From the NCBI RefSeq assembly GCF_014205875.1, contig NZ_JACHEN010000044.1:1-33584 (forward strand): a stretch of DNA of 33,584 bases, in the 5' to 3' direction. This stretch comes from Anaerosolibacter carboniphilus. GTDB lineage: Bacteria > Bacillota > Clostridia > Peptostreptococcales > Thermotaleaceae. Position 1 is the first letter of the stretch, and every line of letters starts with the position of its first letter. A model generated the notes under the pieces. The model saw only the letters and a program-made list of their open reading frames with translations. It searched no databases and was not told where the DNA came from. This document shows positions 1 to 7,214 of this stretch, one piece after another. The translations under genes were made by a program, and so were the position numbers.

Positions 1-56
1 AGAACATTCGTAGAAAACTAAGGGTCATTTCACATGATCATTATTTTGAGAACACA

Positions 57-116
57 TTAGTAAATTTTTTTCTTGACAGCAGTTAGCTGGTCTACATACT
101 TCAAAGTCTCCTTCAT
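57..116 (-). CDS. 19-codon ORF downstream of the FAD subunit gene (possible truncated gene start)
   Basis: Reading the minus strand, the stop codon of the FAD-subunit gene lies inside an AGGAGGTGA ribosome-binding site, with an ATG 5-7 bases further on. The ORF encodes MKETLKYVDQLTAVKKKIY and then TAA. The coupling to the upstream gene is as strong as for a real gene, but the product is too short to assign. It may be a true small protein, or the start of a gene broken by a mutation just left of the window. I see no continuation in another frame within the 56 bases that remain. The large molybdopterin subunit expected nearby is not present in this window. Confidence 0.4.
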   Translation of the reverse strand: MKETLKYVDQLTAVKKKIY

Positions 117-127
117 TTCATCACCTC

Positions 128-1000
128 CTATTGCAAAGAATCCTTGAACAATTTATGGAACAAGCTGTTGGCCAAGCCTCGGACAGCTTCCCGCTTATAT
201 GCTTGAGAAGCTCTGCCTGGAATCGCCAAATCCACCTGGTTCATGAGTTCTTGTGCAAATTCTTGCTCTAATTCCTTAGAAACTCTTTGTTCGAGTAATA
301 CTTTTCCTGCTATTTCCGATGCAAAAGCCTTGGGGCCTAATGCGCCCAAAACAACCTTTGCCTCCTTAATACAGGCCTCTTGTTCCGACACATTTACCAG
401 TATGGCTGCATTCAGCTTTGCGATGGTTACCGTAGATCTACTTCCGATTTTTTCAAAGGCGCTCTTATAACTTTCGTTTCTCATAGGCAGTATGATCCCA
501 ACGATGACCTCCCCGCTTTTTAGACTGGTTCTTCTTTGGCCTAAAATGATCTCCTCCAGAGGTTTTTCATAAACTTCTCCATTTCCGTTCATCACCTCAA
601 TGGATGCATCCAAGGCCATGAGGGCAGGTATGGCATCTGCACCTGGAAAGGCATTGGCAACATTTCCACCGATGGTTGCCACATTTCGTATCTGGGTAGA
701 TCCTATCCTGGCTGCTGCTTCCACAAGGCATAGCCCATGGGCTTGTAAAAGGTCATGATGAACCATCTCTGTGAAGCTTGTATTGGCACCGATGTGGATC
801 TGACTCCCTTGGAGCTGAATTCCTCTTAATTCGTCCACTCCTTTCAAGTCCACTAGGGTTCCTTCATAGATTCTATTCTTTCTTATTTGGATCATCAAAT
901 CCGTTCCCCCGCCCAAAAGTATAGTTTTATCATCGGCTTCCCTCAAACATTGCTTCAATTCTTCAATATTTCTTGGAGTCTTCATCCTCATATTGCTCAA
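128..1000 (-). CDS. Xanthine dehydrogenase-family FAD-binding subunit (XdhB/CoxM type)
   Basis: This is the medium, FAD-binding subunit of a three-subunit molybdenum hydroxylase (xanthine/CO dehydrogenase family). It passes electrons between the iron-sulfur subunit and FAD in the cytoplasm. The 290 residues match the family length. The N-terminal FAD motif GGGTDL (about residues 30-35) and the central ATIGGNVANA motif (about 108-118) are the two signature FAD-binding loops, and the C-terminal CO-dehydrogenase flavoprotein domain follows. A longer reading frame opens at 1027. I chose the TTG at 998-1000 because an AGGAGGT sits at 1009-1015 with ideal spacing. It lies directly downstream of the [2Fe-2S] subunit gene in one operon. 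Substrate cannot be told without the missing molybdopterin subunit. Confidence 0.93.
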   Translation of the reverse strand: MSNMRMKTPRNIEELKQCLREADDKTILLGGGTDLMIQIRKNRIYEGTLVDLKGVDELRGIQLQGSQIHIGANTSFTEMVHHDLLQAHGLCLVEAAARIGSTQIRNVATIGGNVANAFPGADAIPALMALDASIEVMNGNGEVYEKPLEEIILGQRRTSLKSGEVIVGIILPMRNESYKSAFEKIGSRSTVTIAKLNAAILVNVSEQEACIKEAKVVLGALGPKAFASEIAGKVLLEQRVSKELEQEFAQELMNQVDLAIPGRASQAYKREAVRGLANSLFHKLFKDSLQ

Positions 1001-1027
1001 AACTGACCACCTCCTGGCTTTATCCAA

Positions 1028-1477
1028 TCACAGAACATCCTTCACTGCCCGAATAATGCTGGTATAACCTGTGCATCTGCACAAGTTCCCCTCAATGGCA
1101 CGGCGGATTTCCGTCTCTGTAGGCTTGGGGTTTTTCATCAATAGCGCCTTACAAGACATGAGCATGCCAGGCGTGCAATACCCGCACTGAACAGCCCCAT
1201 TCTTTATAAAGCTTTCTTGCAAACGATCCAATTCTTGGTCCTGAACGAGGGCTTCCACCGTTATAATTTCTTTTCCACTGGCTTGATGGGCAAATACAAG
1301 ACAGGCATTTACAGCCAATCCATCCATAATCACCGTGCAAGCACCACATTCTCCTTCTCCACAGCCTTCCTTTGTCCCCGTCAAGCCCAATTTATCCCTA
1401 AGTACATCCAGCAATCTCCACCTTGGATCCACATCTATAACATACGAAACATTATTCACTACCAACTCCAATATCAT
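1028..1477 (-). CDS. Xanthine dehydrogenase-family [2Fe-2S] subunit (XdhC/CoxS type)
   Basis: This small subunit of a molybdenum hydroxylase carries two [2Fe-2S] clusters that relay electrons from the molybdenum centre to FAD. The plant-type ferredoxin cluster ligands are the cysteines of CGEGECGAC plus one later Cys (C39, C44, C47, C59). The C-terminal four-helix domain supplies the second cluster through CGYC and CRC (C98, C101, C133, C135). All eight ligands are present. The frame is open back to 1522, but the ATG at 1475-1477 has a GGAGG at 1486-1490 with 8-base spacing. It gives 149 residues, the usual length. The stop lies in the leader of the FAD-subunit gene, so the two are co-transcribed. 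Confidence 0.95.
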   Translation of the reverse strand: MILELVVNNVSYVIDVDPRWRLLDVLRDKLGLTGTKEGCGEGECGACTVIMDGLAVNACLVFAHQASGKEIITVEALVQDQELDRLQESFIKNGAVQCGYCTPGMLMSCKALLMKNPKPTETEIRRAIEGNLCRCTGYTSIIRAVKDVL

Positions 1478-1578
1478 TTCGTCATCCTCCAAAATCAAAT
1501 TTGAAAGCCTCATCTCCATCATACCCCTTTATCGTCAATAAAAAGTCGAGGTTACCTGTCCATCGAATGTCCATATAA

Positions 1579-1609
1579 TAAAAACGACCTTCCGTTTCAG
1601 AAGATCGTT
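1579..1609 (-). terminator. Rho-independent terminator of the HTH/TPR regulator gene
   Basis: On the minus strand AACGATCTTC (1609-1600) pairs with GAAGGTCGTT (1592-1583) around a 7-base loop, with one G-T pair, and a T-rich run follows. It lies just after the stop codon of the regulator gene, so the hydroxylase operon to its left probably has its own promoter. Confidence 0.75.
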
Positions 1610-1621
1610 TCGCTATAGGAT

Positions 1622-2944
1622 TTATATTAATATTTTCTGTAAACCTAATTCTAATAGCTGCTTGCTTTTTTCTAAATTTTTGTCAATAAAATAATAGCTA
1701 GCGGTAAAATATATTTGTGGCAATTTGTTGTCACTTTGAATCTCTTGATTCTGATTCATTTCATGAATCAATTTGTCTAGGGCTTCATCTTGATGAAGGT
1801 ATGTATATACAAGCAGCAACTGCTCGTAAATCTCTACCAGCACCGGATAATCTTTTCTCTTCTTCGCTTCCTCTATACCACGAGATAAGAGTTCTTTCGC
1901 TTCGCTGTATTTATGAGCCCTAATATTTCTTTTTCCCATTACCAACAAAGTAGTCTTAAGATTGCGGCTTCCTATTTTTTCGCATCTCTTCAAACTTTCA
2001 TCATCACATTCAAAAGCTTTTTTCAAATCCCCTTGTTTTTCATAGGTTTCCCCTAGCTTTAAATATGCCCTGGCCTCCAACTCTTCATCACCAATTTTTT
2101 CTGCAAATTCTAAAGCCTTCTCATAAAACTGTCTGCCAAGAACTACCTCCTCCATATGCAGATAGCAGTTTCCCTTAATAATATAGATATCAAACAATTG
2201 TTTTTCTGTAAGATCATCATAACCTGCAATAAGCTTTTCCAACATTTCTAAGCAGGGATCATACAATTTCAAGTTCCAATAAGCCAAGGCATTGTTGAAA
2301 AATATCTTTTTTATGATTGTCGCATCATGCACTCCATGACTTTCTAAAATAACCTTACAATGTCTATTTAGATTGATGGCTTCCTGATATTTTTTAAGCA
2401 TGATGGAGGTTTTCCCCAACTTGCAGTATGCTTCTGCAACCTTTATATGAAAATTGGTTTGAATATAGCTCTCCAAAGATTTTATGCAGTATATATAACT
2501 TTCATTGTAATCTCCCTTTTCATAATGAAAATCTCCCACTAACTCATAAATCCAAGCTTTTCTATCTGGAATATTCCATTCCTCTATAATCTCTTCAGCC
2601 TTGTTGAGGGTTTCCATGAACCCTTTTTCCTTCGTGCTAAGATATTGCTGCATTTGCTGTGCAAGCTTTTTCAGTATACGGTCTGCTTGTTCTTCCTCAC
2701 GCTCCATGATGTAGTCCACTGTAAGATGAATTGGGTTTTTTTGTTCCTCGGCAATACGTAATAGATTTTCTACCACAATTTGGGCTGTATCCCGTACCAA
2801 GCGAGTCTTTCCGTTTTCTACATAGCTAATTAGATTTCTAGTAATTTTATTGCCGGTGATATCCTCCTGCTTCGCTCCGAGGAATCCCCTGATCCTTCTA
2901 ATTTTCTCTCCAGGAGGTAAAATTACATCTTCTAGAAAAAGCAT
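1622..2944 (-). CDS. HTH (XRE-type) transcriptional regulator with TPR repeats
   Basis: The 440-residue protein starts with an XRE-like helix-turn-helix (about residues 8-65; core GAKQEDITGNKITRNLISYV). The rest is helical and contains TPR-type pairs, for example around YLKLGETYEKQGDLKKAFEC and AYCKLGKTSIMLKKYQEAIN. This architecture is shared with Rap/NprR/PlcR (RNPP) regulators and with many clostridial regulators whose TPR arm binds a peptide or partner protein. No matching signal-peptide gene is seen nearby. The start used is the ATG at 2942-2944, which has AAGGTGA 8 bases upstream; a GTG at 2956 is the longer alternative. The gene is monocistronic, with a terminator just downstream. It could regulate the adjacent hydroxylase operon, but nothing in the sequence proves it. 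Confidence 0.82.
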   Translation of the reverse strand: MLFLEDVILPPGEKIRRIRGFLGAKQEDITGNKITRNLISYVENGKTRLVRDTAQIVVENLLRIAEEQKNPIHLTVDYIMEREEEQADRILKKLAQQMQQYLSTKEKGFMETLNKAEEIIEEWNIPDRKAWIYELVGDFHYEKGDYNESYIYCIKSLESYIQTNFHIKVAEAYCKLGKTSIMLKKYQEAINLNRHCKVILESHGVHDATIIKKIFFNNALAYWNLKLYDPCLEMLEKLIAGYDDLTEKQLFDIYIIKGNCYLHMEEVVLGRQFYEKALEFAEKIGDEELEARAYLKLGETYEKQGDLKKAFECDDESLKRCEKIGSRNLKTTLLVMGKRNIRAHKYSEAKELLSRGIEEAKKRKDYPVLVEIYEQLLLVYTYLHQDEALDKLIHEMNQNQEIQSDNKLPQIYFTASYYFIDKNLEKSKQLLELGLQKILI

Positions 2945-3065
2945 AATCATTCTCACCTTATTCCCTATTTACTTAATATTTAAACTTTTAATAGGATACC
3001 ATATTTTGGTTATAAAATAAATAGACTGTTTTGCCTCCATTTACTTTTTCTTTTTTGACTTTACG

Positions 3066-3088
3066 CAAAAAGCGCCCCAATGGGCGCT
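3066..3088 (-). terminator. Rho-independent terminator of the two-gene unit 3092-3487
   Basis: On the minus strand AGCGCCC (3088-3082) pairs perfectly with GGGCGCT (3077-3071) around a 4-base loop, followed by TTTT. It lies directly after the stop codon of the 64-residue gene. Confidence 0.85.
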
Positions 3089-3091
3089 GAA

Positions 3092-3286
3092 CTAATGAAT
3101 TTCATCTTCTAATTGATTTTTAAACTCATCGGGTGGTATAGCGCCGGAATCCTCACCAAACAATACGTTCTCGGGCATACCTTGAATGATTCCAGCTGCA
3201 TTATGGCTTGCAGTAGGCTTGTTTCTTGGCTTTGTCATATCATTCATATGAAGACCATTAAAAATTTTGCTCATAAAATTGTTCAT
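3092..3286 (-). CDS. Small protein of unknown function (64 aa)
   Basis: I do not recognise this protein. It begins MNNFMSKIFNGLHMNDMTK and ends with an acidic tail (FKNQLEDEIH); no membrane segment or cysteine motif is visible. The ATG at 3284-3286 was preferred over the TTG one codon upstream because AAGGAGG lies 8 bases before it. It is the second gene of a two-gene unit with the 58-residue gene at 3311-3487 and is followed by a strong terminator. The unit runs divergently from a spore coat gene pair, so a role in the spore or late sporulation is possible but is inference only. Confidence 0.7.
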   Translation of the reverse strand: MNNFMSKIFNGLHMNDMTKPRNKPTASHNAAGIIQGMPENVLFGEDSGAIPPDEFKNQLEDEIH

Positions 3287-3310
3287 CAAATTTTCCTCCT
3301 TTGCATTTGC

Positions 3311-3487
3311 TTAGTGAATGCTTTCCCTAGTTTGATTCAGTTCCTTGGCCATCAACCATCCAAAGCGTACTTCATCCTTCACGCTGTTCCAATTGATATT
3401 GGGATTTGTATTATGCTTTGTCCAATATTGTTTCATTGCCTCTTCCACCGATTCCCATTCATCACGTCTTTGGTTATTATGGAACAT
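3311..3487 (-). CDS. Small protein of unknown function (58 aa)
   Basis: This short gene encodes MFHNNQRRDEWESVEEAMKQ... ending in ELNQTRESIH. It has an AGGAGG ribosome-binding site directly upstream of the ATG and an ordinary, non-repetitive composition with three tryptophans. No known domain is recognised. Its stop codon is 24 bases upstream of the next gene's start, with that gene's AAGGAGG in between, so the two are very likely co-transcribed. It is divergent from the coat genes starting at 3731; the 243 bases between them hold the promoters of both units, which I could not place with confidence. Confidence 0.7.
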   Translation of the reverse strand: MFHNNQRRDEWESVEEAMKQYWTKHNTNPNINWNSVKDEVRFGWLMAKELNQTRESIH

Positions 3488-3730
3488 ATGATGCCTCCTT
3501 ACATTTATTTTTTCCTTTCATTCCATGGTTATGAATCTACATTACTGGTATTTTTGTACAGACATTTTCTCAGTAATTTTTACAAGATTTATTAATATTA
3601 TCTTTTCCCGTTATATTAAAGACTACTATTCATTTTTTACATGCTATATCTCCCATCATTTTTCACATAATAATTTTAAGTATTTTGTTCGTCTATCCAT
3701 TTTTCTTAACTTAAAGGAGGTAGACTCATC

Positions 3731-3952
3731 ATGGCTGAGACCCATCAAGAAAATATAACGCCTCAACTGGATGCACCAAATCTAAAAGTTCTAGAAGATC
3801 AACTAACCTACGAATCTATGATGAACAAAAAAATGGATCAATATGCAGAGTACTGTAGAGATCCTCAGCTAAAAAATATTTGCCGACAAGGCGCCCAAAG
3901 GCATAAACAAAACTATAACGCCCTATTGAATTACTTAAATTTTCATCAATAA
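3731..3952 (+). CDS. Spore coat-associated small protein (CotF neighbour family)
   Basis: The 73-residue helical protein (core LEDQLTYESMMNKKMDQYAE, then CRDPQLKNICRQGAQRHKQN) resembles the short proteins that precede CotF-type coat genes in many Clostridia. These are thought to be minor outer-coat or coat-assembly proteins made in the mother cell. AAAGGAGG precedes the ATG. It is followed after 57 bases by a clear CotF-domain gene on the same strand, and the pair ends at a hairpin near 4313. The family assignment rests on the pattern of the two adjacent proteins and is less certain for this one than for its partner. Confidence 0.75.
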   Translation: MAETHQENITPQLDAPNLKVLEDQLTYESMMNKKMDQYAEYCRDPQLKNICRQGAQRHKQNYNALLNYLNFHQ

Positions 3953-4009
3953 TTCTACTGTTTCCTGAGGTAACGTACCGTGACTATGGAACACAAAGGA
4001 GGTTTTCCA

Positions 4010-4288
4010 ATGTTGCATCAAGGAAATTTTACAGAGAAAGAATTAATGAATGATTTATTAATGTCTGAAAAACAGATTTCTTCTGCTTACACAGCAAGTA
4101 TTACAGAATCATCCTGCCCAAATCTAAGAAGGATTTTGGCAAGCTGTGAACAGAATGTATTTACAAATCAAGAAAATATTTTCAAAGTCATGACTCAAAG
4201 AGGCTGGTGCAATATTAAAAAGGCTCCCTCTCAAGATGTTCAGGCAGCCAAGGATAAATTTAATCAGATGAAAAGCGAATTAAAGTAA
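4010..4288 (+). CDS. cotF: Spore coat protein, CotF family
   Basis: The 92-residue protein carries the Coat F domain over nearly its whole length. The pattern FTEKELMNDLLMSEKQISSA, ITESSCPNLR and the C-terminal QRGWCNIKKAPSQDVQAAKD followed by a KFNQMKSEL tail is typical. CotF-family proteins are structural components of the endospore coat. The ATG at 4010 is chosen over a GTG at 3980 because AAAGGAGGT lies just upstream. It is the second gene of a coat gene pair, and its presence is the best evidence that the host forms spores. Confidence 0.9.
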   Translation: MLHQGNFTEKELMNDLLMSEKQISSAYTASITESSCPNLRRILASCEQNVFTNQENIFKVMTQRGWCNIKKAPSQDVQAAKDKFNQMKSELK

Positions 4289-4312
4289 GGTTTTATAAAT
4301 ACCTTCTTGTAG

Positions 4313-4339
4313 AGGCAGATCTATGTGTCTGCCTATTTT
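4313..4339 (+). terminator. Probable terminator of the coat gene pair
   Basis: AGGCAGA (4313-4319) pairs with TCTGCCT (4328-4334) around an 8-base loop, followed by ATTTTA. The stem is short and the T-run weak, so this is a moderate call. Confidence 0.6.
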
Positions 4340-4394
4340 ATATTCTCCACAAGACATAGATCATCACTATGATCATCTATCCAATCCGTGGCCT

Positions 4395-4467
4395 GTCATC
4401 CTGAGCGATGTGAAACGGAGCCGAAGGATCTCCAAGTTCTAGATTCTTCGCTACCGCTCAGAATGAC
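4395..4467. repeat. Dispersed palindromic intergenic repeat (GTCATCCTGAGCG type)
   Basis: The left arm starts GTCATCCTGAGCG and ends CCGAAGGATCT. The right arm, AGATTCTTCGCTACCGCTC followed by AGAATGAC, is its imperfect inverse. The left arm carries about 10 extra bases in the middle. This is the familiar intergenic repeat found in many copies in clostridial and other bacterial genomes; it can fold into a long RNA or DNA hairpin. It lies between the coat genes and the next gene, and no ORF uses it. Together with flanking AT-rich DNA it accounts for the 4340-4600 gap. Confidence 0.75.
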
Positions 4468-4621
4468 CCTTTTTCACCTTGCTTTTCCACAATACTTCAT
4501 ATATAATAAAAATAAATACATAAAATTCTAAATATTTTGTATATTTTTAGGGTATAAGATAGATAAGAAATTCTATCGTTCATGCAGCTTTAAAATTTCA
4601 TAAGTGAAAGGAGTGGATATT

Positions 4622-5119
4622 GTGTATAATATTATTGCTACTTTCAAAAACATGCCTGACTTAGACCGTTGCATGAAAACTTTGAGAGTAAACCCTAGTA
4701 TTAAAGGCCACATATCTGTAATTCCCAAAGATGTAACCCCAAACACAGACAAGGAAATCTCCAGTGTCCTGATTAAACGTTCCCGTGAAATTGCACCATC
4801 TGGGTTAGAAAATGTATGGCTAGGCGCACTTACTGGTTTTCTCATCGGTGCCCTCTCCGCTTTCGTGGCGGTTTATCTAAACACTGACATGCTTCGTCTG
4901 TCTACCTTATCCTTTGTGGCCGGTATTTTCATCATCTTCTATGGCGGTGCTTCAGGGGCTTTGTTAGGATTCTTGCTGAATACCCTTATCACGAAGCGAA
5001 GCTGGCTGAAGAACAAAAAAGAGGTAGTCTTGGTCCTTCATAAATTAGATGATAGTACCAAAGAGCTAGTCATTCAAAATCTTGAAACCCATCGAGCCAA
5101 TAAAGTTGAAATATATTAA
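4622..5119 (+). CDS. Small membrane protein, two transmembrane segments
   Basis: The 165-residue protein has a soluble N-terminal region of about 65 residues, then two glycine/alanine-rich membrane segments (around VWLGALTGFLIGALSAFVAV and FVAGIFIIFYGGASGALLGF). A soluble C-terminal tail follows, ending in THRANKVEIY. The general shape is like stress-related glycine-zipper proteins with a flanking regulatory-like domain, but I do not recognise a named family. The start is the GTG at 4622: AAAGGAG lies 8 bases before it, whereas the GTG at 4604 has none. It is monocistronic and ends at a very strong terminator. Confidence 0.75.
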   Translation: MYNIIATFKNMPDLDRCMKTLRVNPSIKGHISVIPKDVTPNTDKEISSVLIKRSREIAPSGLENVWLGALTGFLIGALSAFVAVYLNTDMLRLSTLSFVAGIFIIFYGGASGALLGFLLNTLITKRSWLKNKKEVVLVLHKLDDSTKELVIQNLETHRANKVEIY

Positions 5120-5160
5120 AAAACACTCTCTGTACCGTCAAGGGACAGAGAGTGTTTTTT
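5118..5160. terminator. Strong bidirectional terminator between convergent genes
   Basis: A 16-bp perfect inverted repeat (5118-5133 against 5145-5160) has an 11-base loop and A/T runs on both ends, so it can stop transcription from either side. It separates the plus-strand 165-residue gene from the minus-strand gene that ends at 5165. Confidence 0.93.
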
Positions 5161-5164
5161 ATAA

Positions 5165-6127
5165 TTACATTTTTTCATCATTAAACAATAACAAGACAGC
5201 TTCCTTTGAAATATCTATTCTGAAAGTTTCTATCATCCTTTTACTCCCTGTATATCCTTTTACGTAACATCGCCCATTGGGGTACATTTCTATAAATGGA
5301 ATATGCCCATCCTCTATGTAGAACATCTCAGAATGTTTTGAGCATATAGGTATTAATGCATATCGAATGTCTTCTATGGATTTCATCTTATCATAGTTCA
5401 ATTTCTCAATATATGTTAGATTATTGATTTTCTGCTCTTCCATTTCTCTATACAACGCACTAATTTTTCCGGAATTACCTACATAGTTATGCAATCTTCC
5501 TTTCGTTCGGATCATACTTGGGCGAATTTCCTTATCTAGCTCATCCTGTTTTGTAATTTCTACAATTGCTATACCTTCAGGCCTCTCTAATTCTTTTAGA
5601 AGGATTTGATAGGGTGGTGTATAGGATTGGTAGATTAGAAACATGATAGGTAACAACCATATTGGCAAGAGAAGAATATTGAGCGCATTTCTGAACAAAG
5701 TCTTTCCTCTGCTTTCATCTGGATACTTATGCTTCTCTTCAAAATACAATTCAATAGCCTTTATTAACTGCAGTGTCCCATATGAAATGAGGAGTACCCA
5801 ATAACTCCAGTATAAGTCATAGATTGAAGAACCCAATATGATAAAGATGGCCCACGCACCACCAATGGCTAAAAACGATTTCAATAGCACCATTAGTTTT
5901 GTTCGATTTGAAATGGGTGTTTCTCTATGTTTCTGATAGATTCTATTCAAAGGAAGTAGCATAAAACCTACCAAGTATGAAATAACTAACAGTACTGCAG
6001 TAGTCTGCATGCCTTTTTTTGCTTCAAGCAAAATCATTGCTATAGCAAATGCAATAACGACGATTCCAAGGAGTATCCTCTCAATTCTATCCTTGCTATT
6101 TTTTGAGGGCTCATGAAGTTCATCCAT
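5165..6127 (-). CDS. Membrane protein of unknown function (about 320 aa)
   Basis: The protein has about four to five N-terminal membrane segments (for example ILLGIVVIAFAIAMILL, TAVLLVISYLVGFMLL, LAIGGAWAIFIILGSSIYDL and LLLPIWLLPIMFLIY). A soluble C-terminal half of about 150 residues follows and has no motif that I recognise. The frame is open to an ATG at 6158-6160. A TATAAT at 6175-6180 would leave almost no leader for that start, while the ATG at 6125-6127 has GGTGG 8 bases upstream, so I prefer the shorter form. The gene is monocistronic and most likely chromosomal. The phage left boundary must lie to its right or, less likely, include it. Confidence 0.7.
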   Translation of the reverse strand: MDELHEPSKNSKDRIERILLGIVVIAFAIAMILLEAKKGMQTTAVLLVISYLVGFMLLPLNRIYQKHRETPISNRTKLMVLLKSFLAIGGAWAIFIILGSSIYDLYWSYWVLLISYGTLQLIKAIELYFEEKHKYPDESRGKTLFRNALNILLLPIWLLPIMFLIYQSYTPPYQILLKELERPEGIAIVEITKQDELDKEIRPSMIRTKGRLHNYVGNSGKISALYREMEEQKINNLTYIEKLNYDKMKSIEDIRYALIPICSKHSEMFYIEDGHIPFIEMYPNGRCYVKGYTGSKRMIETFRIDISKEAVLLLFNDEKM

Positions 6128-6174
6128 GTCAATTTCCACCGCCAATCCTCTGGTAATCATGCTTCTCTCACTCG

Positions 6175-6180
6175 ATTATA
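6175..6180 (-). promoter_or_regulatory. Possible -10 box for the 5165-6127 membrane protein gene
   Basis: TATAAT is read on the minus strand, preceded by TTG. No convincing -35 box is seen 16-18 bases upstream, so this is only a suggestion. Confidence 0.3.
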
Positions 6181-6257
6181 CAATCTACTAATTCTTTAAA
6201 ACATCTATTTTCTCCTCTTTAATAAGATACATTTATGTCTAAAAATGTTTCAAAAAA

Positions 6258-6290
6258 AAATGAAGAGAGTCAATTTTCATTGACTCTCCC
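6258..6290 (-). terminator. Rho-independent terminator, minus strand
   Basis: GAGAGTCAAT pairs perfectly with ATTGACTCTC (10 bp, 4-base loop; 6266-6289). On the minus strand it is followed by a run of nine T residues. It terminates transcription coming from the cargo region on the right. The stop codon of the Cys-rich frame 6277-6471 lies inside the hairpin. Confidence 0.82.
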
Positions 6291-6471
6291 AATGGATTAC
6301 ATCATTCCTGGCTTGATTCATCAAGCTGTAACATTTTTCACGACAACTGCAGAACGTGCATTAATTCAAGGGTTTAAGGCTTTCTTTCTGTAACATCTTT
6401 GATTCAAAATAACACCCATTACATGTCTGCGTGGTCACAATGTGGTCATTGGTCGTTATTTGATTCAGCAT
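6277..6471 (-). pseudogene. Cys-rich small ORF interrupted by an in-frame TAA
   Basis: On the minus strand an ATG at 6469-6471 opens a 64-codon frame beginning MLNQITTNDHIVTTQTCNGC. It has one internal TAA (6361-6363) at codon 37. Beyond the stop the frame continues with CTFCSCREKCYSLMNQAR and ends inside the terminator hairpin. The spacing CxxC...CxxC...C looks like a zinc-binding protein. The frame continuing to the terminator argues that it was once coding. No strong ribosome-binding site precedes the ATG, so a chance frame cannot be excluded. It fills most of the gap 6161-6503, which otherwise shows no gene. Confidence 0.33.
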
Positions 6472-6503
6472 TCTTATCTTCAGCTAAATGTGTATTTCGC
6501 CTT

Positions 6504-7058
6504 TTATTCTTTTTTTACGAGAAAATTCATTTTAGATTCATATTTATTAGTTATCTTTATTTGAAGATATGGAATTATCACTATAGGTAAAACAATCATT
6601 GCAATCATAATTAATAAAACTATAATATCTTCGATAATATTTGATATTACTGGAATAAACGTTTTTGTTTTTTCTTCCATATTTCGCATAATTTCAATGA
6701 GATTTATGAAAGGATTTCCGAAAGTAAAAATAATCAACCAAATAAAACCTGAAGAAATAAATATGTTATAAATAAAAGTTGTCGTGTCTAACAATTGTGA
6801 TATAAACGAGGATCTATTCTTCTTTAATGCACGTATGTTGGCAAGAATGATGGGATATATCAATATAAAAGTAATTGCTATTACTGAATACTTTTTAATG
6901 TGATCAACAGCATGAGATGCTGTCTCTTCGATTAAAGATATAAAGACATCTACTAAATTCACTGAAAAACCTAATCCTATAATAAATAAAAAAGCAATTA
7001 TAGCAAAAACAACAATCATCCCTAATCCTTTAATTCCATTACTGATAAAAGAATCCAT
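6504..7058 (-). CDS. Four-helix integral membrane protein of unknown function
   Basis: The 184-residue protein consists mainly of four membrane segments (around MIVVFAIIAFLFIIGLGF, YSVIAITFILIYPIILANI, FIYNIFISSGFIWLIIF and IIVLLIMIAMIVLPIVIIPY) with a basic C-terminus ending in NFLVKKE. A purine-rich AGGAGAAGGAG lies 11 bases upstream of the ATG. I recognise no family. It lies between the presumed host genes and a toxin-antitoxin pair, in the stretch next to phage lysis genes where temperate phages often carry accessory cargo. Very low GC supports acquired DNA. A role in exclusion or host modification is possible but is inference. Confidence 0.7.
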   Translation of the reverse strand: MDSFISNGIKGLGMIVVFAIIAFLFIIGLGFSVNLVDVFISLIEETASHAVDHIKKYSVIAITFILIYPIILANIRALKKNRSSFISQLLDTTTFIYNIFISSGFIWLIIFTFGNPFINLIEIMRNMEEKTKTFIPVISNIIEDIIVLLIMIAMIVLPIVIIPYLQIKITNKYESKMNFLVKKE

Positions 7059-7109
7059 CTTTCAAGTCACTCCTTCTCCTAATATATAAAGATAAAAATT
7101 TTTGCTTAT

Positions 7110-7151
7110 CTAATAATGAATCCTATATCTTAATACTTCTCCATTTTCCAT
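7110..7151 (-). CDS. 13-codon ORF with strong ribosome-binding site (possible leader peptide)
   Basis: On the minus strand AGGAGG, five bases and then an ATG open a frame encoding MENGEVLRYRIHY, ending in TAG about 50 bases before the membrane-protein gene at 7058. The Shine-Dalgarno is among the best in this region, but the product is tiny. It could be a leader peptide or the remnant of a deleted gene. Confidence 0.3.
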   Translation of the reverse strand: MENGEVLRYRIHY

Positions 7152-7214
7152 GAATTACCTCCTAAATAAAAGGCAGAACTTATCCTACTTTTGGTAAAAG
7201 ATACATTTCACACA

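Noticed and set aside
3081..3290. Longer TTG start for the 64-residue protein and the opposing 160-codon ORF starting at 3113
   Set aside because: The ATG at 3286 has ideal Shine-Dalgarno spacing; the plus-strand frame lacks one and covers two well-supported minus-strand small genes.
6290..6310. Minus-strand PGMM-stop reading just before a terminator, reminiscent of a GroEL 3' end
   Set aside because: Upstream codons in that frame contain two stops and do not match the GroEL C-terminus; four residues are chance.
6399..6590. Plus-strand ORF of 63 codons
   Set aside because: No ribosome-binding site, odd composition rich in Phe/Tyr/Trp, and it overlaps a well-supported minus-strand membrane protein gene and terminator region.
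6504..6590. Possible integrase C-terminus on the minus strand near the left boundary
   Set aside because: The short frame ending KNAESNNDQ is preceded by a stop codon within 20 codons and has no recombinase motif.
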